Assembly: GCF_022637415.1 (NCBI RefSeq)
Contig: NZ_CP093340.1
Location: 682,001-746,000, forward strand
Direction of reading: 5' to 3'
Source of the DNA: Luteimonas sp. S4-F44
GTDB taxonomy: Bacteria > Pseudomonadota > Gammaproteobacteria > Xanthomonadales > Xanthomonadaceae
Length of the DNA: 64,000 nt
A program made the translations under genes and the position numbers. Of this stretch, positions 26,808 through 36,148 are shown piece after piece. Numbering within the stretch: the first letter of the stretch is position 1; each line of letters starts with the position of its first letter. The notes below the pieces were generated by a model. The model saw nothing but the letters and a program-made list of their open reading frames with translations. It was not told the origin of the DNA and made no database searches.

Positions 26808-28901
26808 ATGAGCAGGCCGGCGCTCGCCGCCGCCGGCGCCGCCTCGGTGTCGACGCTGCCCGGCGTCGGCCCGAAGGTCGCCGACAAGCTGGCCGCGCGC
26901 GGGTTGGCCACGGTTGGCGACCTGTGGCTGCACCTGCCGCGCCAGTACGAGGACCGGACCCGGGTCGTGCCGATCCGTTCACTGCGGAGCGGCGTGCCTG
27001 CCCAGGTGCAGGGCCAGGTCGAGGCGGTGGATCGCGCATTCCGCCGTCGTCCGATGCTCCGTGTCGCGATCGGCGACGGATCGGGGGCGACGCTGGTGCT
27101 GCGGTTTTTCCATTTCCGCGCCGCCCAACTGGCGCAGTTCGCGGTTGGCACGCAACTGTGCGTCTACGGCACCCCGCGACCGGGGCAGCACGGCCTGGAA
27201 ATCGTCCATCCCAGCTACCGGGTCGTCGGCGACGCCGCCGATCCGGTGGTCGAGGACGCGCTCGATCCGGTCTATCCGGCCATCGAGGGCATCGGACCGG
27301 CGACGCTGCGCCGCATGATCGGGCATGCGCTTGACCGCTTGCCCGACGGCGACGCGTTGGAACTGGTGCCGGCCGACCTGCTCGCCGGGCTCGCGTTGCC
27401 GACGTTGCACGAGGCGCTGCTGACGGTGCATCGCCCGCCGCCGGATGTGGACCTGGGCGCCTTGTTGTCCGGACGTCATCCGGCGCAGCGGCGGCTGGCG
27501 TTGGAGGAGATGCTGGCCCATCACCTGAGCCTGCGGCGGCAGCGGATTGCGCTGCAGGCGCATCGCGCGCCGGTGTTGCGACCCGGGCCGCTCGCGGCGG
27601 CGATGGAGGCCAGCCTGCCGTTCGCGCTGACCGGCGCGCAGCGCCGCGTGCATGCCGAGATCGTGCGCGATCTCGCACAGCCGCGTCCGATGCTGCGCCT
27701 GGTGCAGGGCGATGTGGGTAGCGGCAAGACCGTCGTCGCGGCGTTGGCCGCGCTTGCGGCGATCGACTCGGGCCGCCAGGCGGCGCTGATGGCGCCGACC
27801 GAGCTGCTGGCCGAGCAGCATTTCCGCAACCTGTCGACCTGGCTCACGCCGCTGGGCGTCCGCGTCGTCTGGCTGGCCGGCAAGGTCACCGGACGCGCGC
27901 GCGCGGCCGCCGCTGCGGACATCGCCGCCGGCGTCGCGCAACTGGTGGTCGGCACCCATGCGCTGATGCAGCAGGCGGTCGAGTTCCACGACCTGGCGCT
28001 GGCGATCATCGACGAGCAGCACCGCTTCGGCGTGCACCAGCGCCTGGCGCTGCGCGACAAGGGCGCGCAGGCGGGCAGCGTGCCGCATCAACTGGTGATG
28101 ACCGCCACGCCGATTCCACGCACATTGGCGATGGCGGCCTACGCCGATCTCGACGTCTCGGCGATCGACGAACTCCCGCCCGGGCGCACGCCGGTGAAGA
28201 CCGTGGTGCTCGGCGCCGGGCGACGCGCCGAATTGATCGACCGCGTGCGCGCCGCATGCGCGCAGGGCCGGCAGGCGTACTGGGTCTGCACGCTGATCGA
28301 CGAATCCGACGAAGTCGTCGCACAGGCCGCGCAGACGACGTTCGAGCAACTGTCCGCGGCATTGCCGGACCTGCGGATCGGCTTCGTGCACGGACGCCTG
28401 CGGGCCGCGGAGAAGCAGGCCGCGATGCGCGCATTCAAGGACGGCCACAGCGACCTGCTGGTCGCCACAACCGTGATCGAGGTCGGCGTGGACGTGCCCA
28501 ATGCGTCGTTGATGGTGATCGAGAACGCCGAGCGCCTGGGGCTGGCGCAGTTGCATCAGTTGCGTGGACGCGTCGGGCGCGGCAGCGCGGCGTCGAGCTG
28601 CGTGCTGCTGTATCAACCACCGCTCTCGCGCACTGCGCGCGAACGGCTCGACACGATGCGCACGACCGGCGACGGCTTCGTGATCGCCGAGAAAGACCTG
28701 GCATTGCGCGGGCCCGGCGAACTGCTGGGCACCCGCCAGACCGGCCTGGCCGAGTTCCGGCTCGCCGACCTGGCACGCGACGCGGATCTGCTGCCGGTCG
28801 TCCATCGCCTCGGCGAGGCGATGCTGCGGACCGATCCGCATCGAGCGGACCGATTGGTCGCGCGCTGGATCGGCGGCGCGGCGCGCTATGCGGCGGCATG
28901 A
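26808..28901 (+). CDS. recG: ATP-dependent DNA helicase RecG
   Basis: 697 residues; remodels stalled forks and branched DNA. Helix-hairpin start (VSTLPGVGPKVADKLAARGL), wedge/OB domain (about 60-160), helicase core with Walker A VQGDVGSGKTVVAALAA near residue 300, the DEQH box in IIDEQHRFGVHQR, motif V/VI with ATTVIEVGVDVPNA and QLRGRVGRG, and the TRG-type GPGELLGTRQTGL tail. Full length for the family. Starts 19 bases after ridA and is probably cotranscribed. Confidence 0.97.
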   Translation: MSRPALAAAGAASVSTLPGVGPKVADKLAARGLATVGDLWLHLPRQYEDRTRVVPIRSLRSGVPAQVQGQVEAVDRAFRRRPMLRVAIGDGSGATLVLRFFHFRAAQLAQFAVGTQLCVYGTPRPGQHGLEIVHPSYRVVGDAADPVVEDALDPVYPAIEGIGPATLRRMIGHALDRLPDGDALELVPADLLAGLALPTLHEALLTVHRPPPDVDLGALLSGRHPAQRRLALEEMLAHHLSLRRQRIALQAHRAPVLRPGPLAAAMEASLPFALTGAQRRVHAEIVRDLAQPRPMLRLVQGDVGSGKTVVAALAALAAIDSGRQAALMAPTELLAEQHFRNLSTWLTPLGVRVVWLAGKVTGRARAAAAADIAAGVAQLVVGTHALMQQAVEFHDLALAIIDEQHRFGVHQRLALRDKGAQAGSVPHQLVMTATPIPRTLAMAAYADLDVSAIDELPPGRTPVKTVVLGAGRRAELIDRVRAACAQGRQAYWVCTLIDESDEVVAQAAQTTFEQLSAALPDLRIGFVHGRLRAAEKQAAMRAFKDGHSDLLVATTVIEVGVDVPNASLMVIENAERLGLAQLHQLRGRVGRGSAASSCVLLYQPPLSRTARERLDTMRTTGDGFVIAEKDLALRGPGELLGTRQTGLAEFRLADLARDADLLPVVHRLGEAMLRTDPHRADRLVARWIGGAARYAAA

Positions 28902-29041
28902 CGCCCGATCTATGACGTGTGTCTCATTTTCCTATCGCAGTCAGCTGCATGAATAGCGCATCTTCATCCGGTCACCACTTCGCTGCGCAGTAGGGTGCCC
29001 ACGTACGCGGGGACTCAGCGTCGTAGATGGGGGGCTAGGGA

Positions 29042-29701
29042 ATGGCACTGTCGAAGGAATCGATCCGGGTTTATGCGGCCGACGAGCGGCCGATCGTGCT
29101 GGCCGGTATGCGCGCGGTGGTGCAGGCGCCCGATTCGGGTATGCAGCTGACCGGCGAGGCGACCAGTGGCCACACGTTGCTGTGGATGTTGCAGACGCGG
29201 TTCGACTGCGATGTCGTGGTCACCGATTTCTCGATGCAGGGGACCGATCCCTGCGCTGGAGACGGGCTTCGCTTGCTGGGACAGCTGAGGACGCACTTTC
29301 CTGGAATCGGCGTAGCGGTGTTCACCGAAGTCCGCAATCCGCCGCTGCTGCGTGCGATGCTCGAGTTGGGTGTACACGCAATCGTCGACAAATCCGGTGC
29401 GCTCGATGAGCTGCCGGCCGCGATCCGGTGCGCGGCAAGCGGGCGCCGCTATTTGAGCCGGGCCATCCAGCGGCTGCTCGACGCGGCGACCGGATGCGGA
29501 CGCGGTGCGCCGCTGTCGCGGCAGGAAGCGGAAGTCGTGCGCCTGTTCGCGAGCGGCAAGTCGGTCAGCGAGATCGCGCTGTCGTTCTCGCGCAGCGTCA
29601 AGACCGTCAGCAGACAGAAGAGCGACGCGATGCGCAAGCTCGGGCTCGAGAATCACAGTCAGTTGTACGCCTACGCACTGTCCGGCGGGTTGACGCGCTG
29701 A
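29042..29701 (+). CDS. RcsB-like LuxR-type response regulator
   Basis: 219 residues. Receiver domain with acidic pocket D14/E15, phospho-acceptor D62 (VVVTDFSMQG), T95 and K117; then a LuxR helix-turn-helix (about 155-215) with LSRQEAEVVRLFASGKSVSE and RSVKTVSRQKSDAMRKLGL. Spacing, the S-M-x-G after the Asp and the HTH are closest to RcsB among regulators I recognise. No histidine kinase lies in the window. The neighbour is a large YadA-like adhesin with a RcsB-box-like site in front, so it probably regulates surface attachment (inference). A TAGGAAAAT-like half site lies upstream on the opposite strand (28926-28934). Confidence 0.88.
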   Translation: MALSKESIRVYAADERPIVLAGMRAVVQAPDSGMQLTGEATSGHTLLWMLQTRFDCDVVVTDFSMQGTDPCAGDGLRLLGQLRTHFPGIGVAVFTEVRNPPLLRAMLELGVHAIVDKSGALDELPAAIRCAASGRRYLSRAIQRLLDAATGCGRGAPLSRQEAEVVRLFASGKSVSEIALSFSRSVKTVSRQKSDAMRKLGLENHSQLYAYALSGGLTR

Positions 29702-29718
29702 GCGAACGCACCGTGAAT

Positions 29719-29738
29719 CGAGCCGGACACGCGGCTCG
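29719..29738 (+). terminator. Hairpin after the RcsB-like gene
   Basis: CGAGCCG / CGGCTCG stem with a 6-base loop, 18 bases past the stop, with no T run. Candidate only. Confidence 0.4.
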
Positions 29739-29874
29739 GGGGTGCTGATCATGCTGAAGCGTTCTCGACAAGGCGCACCCGCACGCAGGTGGGCGTCGCG
29801 ATCGAGCGTGGGTGATCACGCGCCTGGAGCCGTGCTTGTTCGTCTGCGTCGCCGCGGCGATGGTGCCGAATTTT

Positions 29875-29888
29875 TAGGAATCGTCTGA
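29875..29888 (+). promoter_or_regulatory. RcsB-box-like operator upstream of the adhesin
   Basis: TAGGAATCGTCTGA matches 12 of 14 positions of the E. coli RcsB-box consensus as I recall it (KMRGAWTMWYCTGS). It also forms an inverted repeat GGAATC-N4-GATTCC with the next four bases. It lies 60 bases before the adhesin ATG. Consensus is from memory; binding by the adjacent regulator is inference. Confidence 0.55.
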
Positions 29889-29947
29889 TTCCAAACGTCA
29901 ACGCGGCGCTGTTCCCTTGTGCCCTCACGAACGAGAGGGGAAGCGGG

Positions 29948-32900
29948 ATGAACAAGGTCTTCTGCAGGATCTGGAACCGTGCGCTGGGTGCCTATGTCGT
30001 CGCCTCCGAGCTGGCTGACCGGCGCGTTCGCGACGGGCGCCGCGTGCGCGCCGTCGTCCTGGCGATCGCCTGTGTGCCGGCGATCGCGAGTGCAGCCACC
30101 CAGGAGCGGACGGTCGCGCCGTCAGCGGCGGATCCGGAGAAGATCGCCGAACTCGTCGAGCGTCACCTCAATGAGAACGAACGCGTGCTGGCAGGCGGTG
30201 CGTTGCCCGTCTGGTCGAACGCCGCGACAATCGGCCAGTCACGGGCGGTTTCCGGCGGCGTCTCGCCGATGGGCGTGATCGATCCGGGCGGCCTGACCGG
30301 CGGCACGTTGCCGGGGCTGGCGCAGCACCTGACCAACTTCTTGTTGCCGACCAACGACGGGTATCGCGCCTGCGGTCTGCTGGGCAATGGCACGCTGCTG
30401 CCTGACGAATGCCTGTCCATCGCGCGCGAGAACTTCAGCTACGCGTTCCGATCGTTCTCGGTACTCGGCGTCGACCTGCTGGTGGTCCCGGATGTGCTCG
30501 ATCTCAACGGCAACCGGCCGGCCGACCACACCACGATCATCGGCCGCGCCAGCTCGGGCAGCTACATCAACGTGCCGAATAGCAACTACGCCGGCCAGAA
30601 CAACGATGCCGACTGTCTGCTTTGCGTACCGGGCGTGGGCGGCACCTATGTCTGGGACACCTTGCCCGCGCAGGATTACCAGATCATCGTCGGTGACGGC
30701 GCCGGGGCGAACGGCTCCAACACGGTGGTGATGGGCACCAATGCCAGCCATACGCTGCCGCCGGTGTCGGCCAGTGATCTCGGCTGGAGCGGCGGTCCGG
30801 ACGGCAACTATGCCGCGCGCCTCGGCAATGCGGTGGTCATCGGCCATAACGCGGCAGGCACTGCGGACCGGCAGACGATCCTCGGCGCGAATGCCAGCTC
30901 TGTGCACGCCAACAGTGTGGCGCTGGGCGCCGATTCGGTGACCGTACGCGGCGCGCAGACCGGCTACATCGCACCGGGCCTTGCGGCAGCGCAGAATTCG
31001 GCGGGCGAGGTGTCGATCGGCACAGCGACTGCGGCCCGGCAACTGACCAATGTCGCGGCGGGCAGCGCGGCGACCGATGCGGTCAACGTCGCCCAGTTGC
31101 AGGGTGCGCTGGCCGATGTCGACGGCGTCGGCGAGTTCGCGGTCCGCTACGACGACGATGGCACCGGCGCACCCAACTTCGGCAGAGTCACCCTGGATGG
31201 CGCGGGCGGCACCGCGATCGGCAATGTCGCGGCGGGCGTCGCGGCCGATGAAGCGGTCAATGTCGGCCAACTGACGCCGGTGGTCGCGGCGCTTGGCGGC
31301 GGCGCCGGGATCGATCCGACGACCGGTGCGGTCACCGGCCCGGTGTACACGCTCGACGACGGCAGTGACACCGGCACAACGGTTGACTTCGGTGATGTGG
31401 GCTCGGCGCTGGACAATCTCGACGGGCGGACCGCGAGCAGTACCACGACGATCAACAACCTGCTCGACGGCACCGAAGGTCTGGTGCGGCAGGACCCCGC
31501 CACGCTAGTGGTGACGGTCGGCGGACAGACCGGCGGCGACGAAGTGAGCTTTGCGAACGCCGGCGGCGATGCGCGACGGCTGAGCGGGGTGGCCGCCGGC
31601 GTCGAGACGACGGATGCGGTGAACGTCGGGCAGTTGAGCGAGGTGACCGATCTGGTCGGCGATCTCGATGCGCTGGCGGTGCAGTACGACACCGACGCCG
31701 ACGGCAATCCGGACTACAGCCGGGTGACCCTGGCCGGCACCGGCGGCACAGCGATCGGCAATGTCGCGGCGGGCGAGGTCAGCGCGACGAGCACCGAGGC
31801 GATCAACGGTGCGCAGTTGTTCGGCGTCGCGGGGTCGGTCGCCGACCACTTGGGCGGCGGCGCGGGTGTCAACGCCGACGGCACGATCTCCGCACCGACC
31901 TACGTGATCCGCGGCGGCAACTACACCAATGTCGGTGATGCATTCGATGCAGTGGACGGCGCGTTCGACGACCTGGTCAACGATGTCGGCGACCTGGGGG
32001 CGACCGCGGTGCGCTACGACACTGATGCCGACGGCAATCCGGACTACAGCCGGGTCACGCTGGCCGGCACCGGTGGTACCGCGATCGGCAACGTCGCGGC
32101 GGGCGTCGCGGCCGACGAGGCGGTCAACGTCGGCCAGTTGACGCCAGTGGTGGCCGCCTTGGGTGGCGGCGCCGGGATCGACCCGACGACCGGTGCAGTG
32201 ACCGGTCCGGTATACACGCTCGACGACGGCAGTAACACGGGCACGACGACTGACTTCGGCGACGTCGGCTCGGCACTCGACAATCTCGACGGCCGGACCG
32301 CGAGCAACACCACGACGATCAACAACCTGCTCGACGGCACCGAAGGTCTGGTGCGGCAGGACCCCAGCACGCTGGTGATGACGGTCGGCGGCCAGACCGG
32401 CGGTGACGAGGTGAGCTTTGCGAATGTCGACGGCGGTGCGCGCCGGCTCAGTGGGGTGGCCGCCGGTGTCGAGGCGACGGACGCGGTGAACGTGAGCCAA
32501 TTGAGCGATGTCGTCGGCGATATCGACGATCTGGGCGCATCTGCGGTGCGCTACGACACCGATGCCGACGGCAATCCGGACTACAGCCGGGTGACCCTGG
32601 CTGGCACCGGCGGCACCGCGATCGGCAATGTTGCGGCGGGCGAGGTCAGTGCGACCAGCAGCGAGGCGATCAATGGCGCGCAACTGTTCGGCGTCGCAGG
32701 GTCGGTCGCCGACCACCTGGGCGGCGGCGCGGGTGTCAATGCCGATGGCACGATCTCCGCACCGACCTATGTGATCCGTGGCGGCAACTACACTAACGTC
32801 GGCGACGCGTTCGATGCAGTGGATGGTGCGTTCGATGATCTGGTCGTCGATGTCGGCGACCTGGGGGCAACCGCGGTGCGCTACGACACCGACGCCGACG

Positions 32901-34681
32901 GCAATCCGGACTACAGCCGGGTCACGCTGGCCGGCACCGGTGGTACCGCGATCGGCAACGTCGCCGCAGGCGTCGCGGCCGACGAGGCGGTCAACGTCGG
33001 CCAATTGACGCCAGTGGTGGCCGCCTTGGGCGGCGGCGCCGGGATCGATCCGACGACCGGTGCGGTGACCGGCCCGGTGTACACGCTCGACGACGGCAGC
33101 AACACCGGCACCACCGCCGACTTCGGCGATGTCGGCTCGGCACTCGACAATCTCGACGGCCGGACTGCGAGCAACACCACGACGATCAACAATCTGCTCG
33201 ACGGCACCGAAGGTCTGGTGCGGCAGGATCCGGACACGCTGGTGATGACGGTCGGCGGACAGACCGGCGGCGACGAGGTGAGCTTTGCGAATGTCGACGG
33301 CGATGCGCGGCGGCTCAGCGGCGTCGACGACGGCATCGACGATACCGATGCGGCGAATGTCCGCCAGTTGCGTGCGGTGGAAGGCCAGATTGGCGACCTG
33401 GACACGTTCGCGGTGCGCTACGACGCCGCGGACAGGGCGCAGATCACGCTGGGCGGAAGCGGCGGCACTGTGATCGACAACCTCGCGGCCGGGCAGGTCG
33501 CGGCCGGCAGCCTGCAGGCCATCAACGGCGGGCAGATGTTCGCGAGCATGTCGAGCATGGCGGCGATCTTCGGCGGCGGCGCCTCGGTCGATCCGTTCGG
33601 TGGCCTGGTCGCACCGGACTACATGATCCAGGGCACGTTCTACAACTCGGTGGGCGCTGCGCTGGCCGCGCTGGACACCGGCCTGACCCAGGTCAACACG
33701 CGCATCGATAACCTGCCGCCCGGCACCGGCGGAGGCGATCCGCTGGTGGTTGTGGATGGCGTGCGCGACGGAAGCGACGACGCAGCCGTGGATGGCCAAC
33801 GTGGGGTCGCGATCGGCAGCAATGCGTCCGCTGGCGGAGACTACGGTGTGGCCATCGGCGGCGACAGCTACGCGGCGGGCGGCAACGACACTGCGATCGG
33901 CGGCAATGCCAAGGTCTATGCCGACAACAGCACGGCGGTCGGTGCCAATGCCACGGTGCAGGCGACGGCGAGCGAAGCGGTCGCAGTGGGCGAGGGGACG
34001 TCGGTCGCGGCGACCGGTGGCACCGCGATCGGCCAGGGCGCGAGCGTGACCGATACCGCCCAGGGCGCGGTCGCGTTGGGCCAGGGCTCGGTTGCCGATC
34101 GTGCCGGCACGGTCTCGGTCGGCACTGCCGGCGGTGAGCGGCAGGTGGTCAATGTCGCGGCCGGCACCCAGGACACCGACGCGGTCAATGTGTCGCAGCT
34201 GCGCGCGTCCGAGCAGGGCACCGTGCGCTACGACACCAACCCCGACGGTAGCGCCAACCCGACCCAGATCACCCTCAATCGTGGCGGTGGCGAAGTGATG
34301 GTGCGCAATGTGCGGGCCGGCACCGCCGGTACCGACGCGGTTAACGTCAATCAGCTCAACGCGGGGATCGGCCGCGCGATCGGGGAGGCGAATGCCTACA
34401 CCGACATGCGGGTCGGGCAGATGCAGTCCGACATCTGGAAAATCGATCGCGGGTATCGCGCCGGCGTGGCAGCCGCCATGGCGGTCGCGGGCCTGCCGCA
34501 GGCCTATATGCCCGGCAAGAGCATGGTCGCAGCGGCAGTGAGCGGCTACGAGAGCGAGGCCGGACTCGCGGTCGGCATCACCACGATCTCGGAGGACGGT
34601 CGCCGGGTCTACAAGTTCAGCGGCACGACCAATACCGTCAACGATGTCGGCTTCACGATGGGTGCCGGCCTGCAGTGGTGA
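29948..34681 (+). CDS. YadA-like trimeric autotransporter adhesin
   Basis: 1577 residues, outer-membrane trimeric adhesin (type Vc). The N terminus MNKVFCRIWNRALGAYVVAS is an ESPR extension followed by a long signal peptide ending near ACVPAIASA (about residue 49). The body is Gly/Ala/Asp/Thr rich, with many neck motifs of the type DAVNVGQL and head-type GTAIG repeats; three near-identical 289-residue units fill residues about 420-1140. The C-terminal YadA anchor (about the last 80 residues, from KIDRGYRAGVAAAMAVAGLP) ends in the aromatic GLQW. Preceded by a GAGGGGAAG ribosome site and a RcsB-box-like operator. Binding target cannot be read. A GC-rich hairpin and an OmpA-domain wreck follow. 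Confidence 0.94.
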   Translation: MNKVFCRIWNRALGAYVVASELADRRVRDGRRVRAVVLAIACVPAIASAATQERTVAPSAADPEKIAELVERHLNENERVLAGGALPVWSNAATIGQSRAVSGGVSPMGVIDPGGLTGGTLPGLAQHLTNFLLPTNDGYRACGLLGNGTLLPDECLSIARENFSYAFRSFSVLGVDLLVVPDVLDLNGNRPADHTTIIGRASSGSYINVPNSNYAGQNNDADCLLCVPGVGGTYVWDTLPAQDYQIIVGDGAGANGSNTVVMGTNASHTLPPVSASDLGWSGGPDGNYAARLGNAVVIGHNAAGTADRQTILGANASSVHANSVALGADSVTVRGAQTGYIAPGLAAAQNSAGEVSIGTATAARQLTNVAAGSAATDAVNVAQLQGALADVDGVGEFAVRYDDDGTGAPNFGRVTLDGAGGTAIGNVAAGVAADEAVNVGQLTPVVAALGGGAGIDPTTGAVTGPVYTLDDGSDTGTTVDFGDVGSALDNLDGRTASSTTTINNLLDGTEGLVRQDPATLVVTVGGQTGGDEVSFANAGGDARRLSGVAAGVETTDAVNVGQLSEVTDLVGDLDALAVQYDTDADGNPDYSRVTLAGTGGTAIGNVAAGEVSATSTEAINGAQLFGVAGSVADHLGGGAGVNADGTISAPTYVIRGGNYTNVGDAFDAVDGAFDDLVNDVGDLGATAVRYDTDADGNPDYSRVTLAGTGGTAIGNVAAGVAADEAVNVGQLTPVVAALGGGAGIDPTTGAVTGPVYTLDDGSNTGTTTDFGDVGSALDNLDGRTASNTTTINNLLDGTEGLVRQDPSTLVMTVGGQTGGDEVSFANVDGGARRLSGVAAGVEATDAVNVSQLSDVVGDIDDLGASAVRYDTDADGNPDYSRVTLAGTGGTAIGNVAAGEVSATSSEAINGAQLFGVAGSVADHLGGGAGVNADGTISAPTYVIRGGNYTNVGDAFDAVDGAFDDLVVDVGDLGATAVRYDTDADGNPDYSRVTLAGTGGTAIGNVAAGVAADEAVNVGQLTPVVAALGGGAGIDPTTGAVTGPVYTLDDGSNTGTTADFGDVGSALDNLDGRTASNTTTINNLLDGTEGLVRQDPDTLVMTVGGQTGGDEVSFANVDGDARRLSGVDDGIDDTDAANVRQLRAVEGQIGDLDTFAVRYDAADRAQITLGGSGGTVIDNLAAGQVAAGSLQAINGGQMFASMSSMAAIFGGGASVDPFGGLVAPDYMIQGTFYNSVGAALAALDTGLTQVNTRIDNLPPGTGGGDPLVVVDGVRDGSDDAAVDGQRGVAIGSNASAGGDYGVAIGGDSYAAGGNDTAIGGNAKVYADNSTAVGANATVQATASEAVAVGEGTSVAATGGTAIGQGASVTDTAQGAVALGQGSVADRAGTVSVGTAGGERQVVNVAAGTQDTDAVNVSQLRASEQGTVRYDTNPDGSANPTQITLNRGGGEVMVRNVRAGTAGTDAVNVNQLNAGIGRAIGEANAYTDMRVGQMQSDIWKIDRGYRAGVAAAMAVAGLPQAYMPGKSMVAAAVSGYESEAGLAVGITTISEDGRRVYKFSGTTNTVNDVGFTMGAGLQW
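31214..33370 (+). repeat. 867-bp tandem in-frame repeats within the adhesin gene
   Basis: The string GCGATCGGCA followed by the same coding block recurs at 31214, 32081 and 32948, exactly 867 bp (289 codons) apart. Copies 1 and 2 are near identical over the full unit; copy 3 is close over its first part to about 33370 and then diverges into a related but distinct block. Synonymous differences are scattered, so the copies are not freshly duplicated but look homogenised. Confidence 0.9.
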
Positions 34682-34686
34682 TCGCA

Positions 34687-34712
34687 AGGGCCCCGTCCAC
34701 GGACGGGGCCCT
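34687..34712 (+). terminator. Hairpin after the adhesin gene
   Basis: Perfect 12-bp stem AGGGCCCCGTCC / GGACGGGGCCCT with a 2-base AC centre, 5 bases after the stop. No T run. Confidence 0.6.
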
Positions 34713-34734
34713 GTCCGGACAGGGGGACTACAAG

Positions 34735-35050
34735 CAGGAGACTTGCGCCCCCCGGTCGCGGCGAGGGGTGTCGACGAACGCATCGCGCTGTTGTCGGCGG
34801 AGACCACGTTCGCGTTCTCCAGTGCGGAATTGACGCCGCTGGGCCTGCACACGCTCGATGCGCGCATCGCGCGTGTCGGTGCCTTGGACGGTATTGAGGC
34901 GATCGAGATCGTGGGCGATGCCGATCCCGGTCGACGGCCGCGGGAGTCGCGAACCGATCTTTGCCTGTGACGGGCAGCGAGGGGCGGATGAGATCGCGTG
35001 CCTGGCCCCCGATCGGCGGGTCGAGATCCTGCTGCGGCAGCGCCGGCCCA
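34735..35050 (+). pseudogene. Decayed OmpA C-terminal domain gene
   Basis: Frame 3 encodes RIALLSAETTFAFSSAELTP and then GLHTLDARIARV and IVGDADP, the start of an OmpA-like peptidoglycan-binding domain (usually L-S-A-D-x-x-F-x-F-D-S-A-E-L and GHAD). Around 34930 the match jumps to frame 1, which reads GRGSREPIFACDGQRGADEI and CLAPDRRVEILL, the end of the same domain in Xanthomonadaceae OmpA proteins. About 35 residues between (the LSxxRA helix region) are missing, so there is both a deletion and a frameshift. No signal peptide or start remains upstream. It accounts for the 436-base stretch between the adhesin and the nucleoside hydrolase. Confidence 0.7.
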
Positions 35051-35117
35051 CCGCTGCGATCCCGTCGGCCGCGACGTCGTGGCTGGCCGTGCGCGGCTAC
35101 GATGGGGATAATGCGGC

Positions 35118-36056
35118 ATGGATGCCCGTATCCCTTTGCTGATCGATACCGACCCCGGGGTCGACGATGCCCTGGCCCTGCTGCTCGCGTTCAACGATCG
35201 CGCGCACGAGGTGGTCGGATTGACGATCGCGGCCGGCAACGTCGGCCTGCACCACACCACGGCCAATGCGTTGAAGCTGTGCGAGCTGGTCGGGCGCCCG
35301 GACGTGCCGGTCTATGCCGGCAGCGCCTCGCCGCTGCTGCACCCCGCGCCGGACGCGGCCTATGTGCACGGCAATGACGGCTTCGGCGACATCGGCTATG
35401 CGCCGGCATCGCACGGTCTGCAGGACGAGCATGCCGCCCTGGCGATCCTCCGGCTCTCGCATGTGCACGCCGGCAGCCTGGTGCTGGTGGCGTTGGGGCC
35501 GCTGACCAATATCGCGCTCGCGCTCAAGCTCGATCCGACGCTGCCCTCGCGGGTGGCGCGTTTCGTGACGATGGCCGGTGCGGTCACCGGACACGGCAAC
35601 ATCACCCCGAGCGCGGAGTTCAACGTCTACTTCGACCCCGAGGCGGCGAAGATCGTGTTCGACGCGTTCCCGGCGTTCGAACTTTCGGACTGGGAGGCCA
35701 CGGTGGCCCACGGCCTCCCGCACGACGACGTGTTGGCGTGGATGCAAGCGGGCGGCACGCGCGCGGACTTCTATGAGGCCATCTCGCGCAAGACGCGCGA
35801 GTGGTCGGCCGACCGTCGCGGCGACGAGTGGCACAGCGCGGATGCGCTGGCGATGGCCTGGGTGCTTGCGCCGGACGGCGTGCTGGAGACCGTCACTCGA
35901 CCGGTGGACGTGGTGCTCGACCATGGGCCCGCCCGCGGGGCGACGATCGTCGACTGGCAGCGCCAGCTCGGACGGCCGGACAATGCCACGATCCTGATGC
36001 GCTACGACCGCATGCGCTTCCACGCCCTGGTCCGCGAGGCGCTGCAGGCGGCTTGA
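35118..36056 (+). CDS. Nucleoside hydrolase (inosine-uridine preferring type)
   Basis: 312 residues; cleaves the N-glycosidic bond of ribonucleosides for base salvage. The Ca-binding signature LIDTDPGVDDALALLLAF is at residues 7-24, VALGPLTNIALAL in the middle, and the substrate-binding NITPSAEFNVYFDPEAAKIV about residue 160. C-terminal SADALAMAW supplies the further Asp. Purine versus pyrimidine preference cannot be told. It stands alone between the OmpA wreck and rpmE2. Confidence 0.93.
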   Translation: MDARIPLLIDTDPGVDDALALLLAFNDRAHEVVGLTIAAGNVGLHHTTANALKLCELVGRPDVPVYAGSASPLLHPAPDAAYVHGNDGFGDIGYAPASHGLQDEHAALAILRLSHVHAGSLVLVALGPLTNIALALKLDPTLPSRVARFVTMAGAVTGHGNITPSAEFNVYFDPEAAKIVFDAFPAFELSDWEATVAHGLPHDDVLAWMQAGGTRADFYEAISRKTREWSADRRGDEWHSADALAMAWVLAPDGVLETVTRPVDVVLDHGPARGATIVDWQRQLGRPDNATILMRYDRMRFHALVREALQAA

Positions 36057-36086
36057 GCCTGCCCTGGCGCCCGCCGACGGGTGCCC

Positions 36087-36116
36087 TTGCCGGGCGGGCC
36101 GGGCGCCGGCTATAAT
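36087..36116 (+). promoter_or_regulatory. Sigma70 promoter of rpmE2
   Basis: TTGCCG (36087-36092), 18-bp spacer, consensus TATAAT (36111-36116), 32 bases before the ATG. No Zur-box-like palindrome is seen. Confidence 0.75.
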
Positions 36117-36148
36117 GCCGCTCTTTCCCTGCGCAAACTGGTGCCGCC

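Noticed and set aside
26979-28841. 620-codon open frame antisense to recG
   Set aside because: Low-complexity His/Gln/Arg product; recG on the plus strand has all helicase motifs.
31214-33370. Regular repeats considered as a CRISPR-like or mobile array
   Set aside because: Units are 867 bp, in frame and coding; no short repeats with unique spacers and no cas genes.
31505-35266. 1250-codon open frame antisense to the adhesin
   Set aside because: It mirrors the adhesin repeats on the wrong strand and has no recognisable domain or ribosome site.
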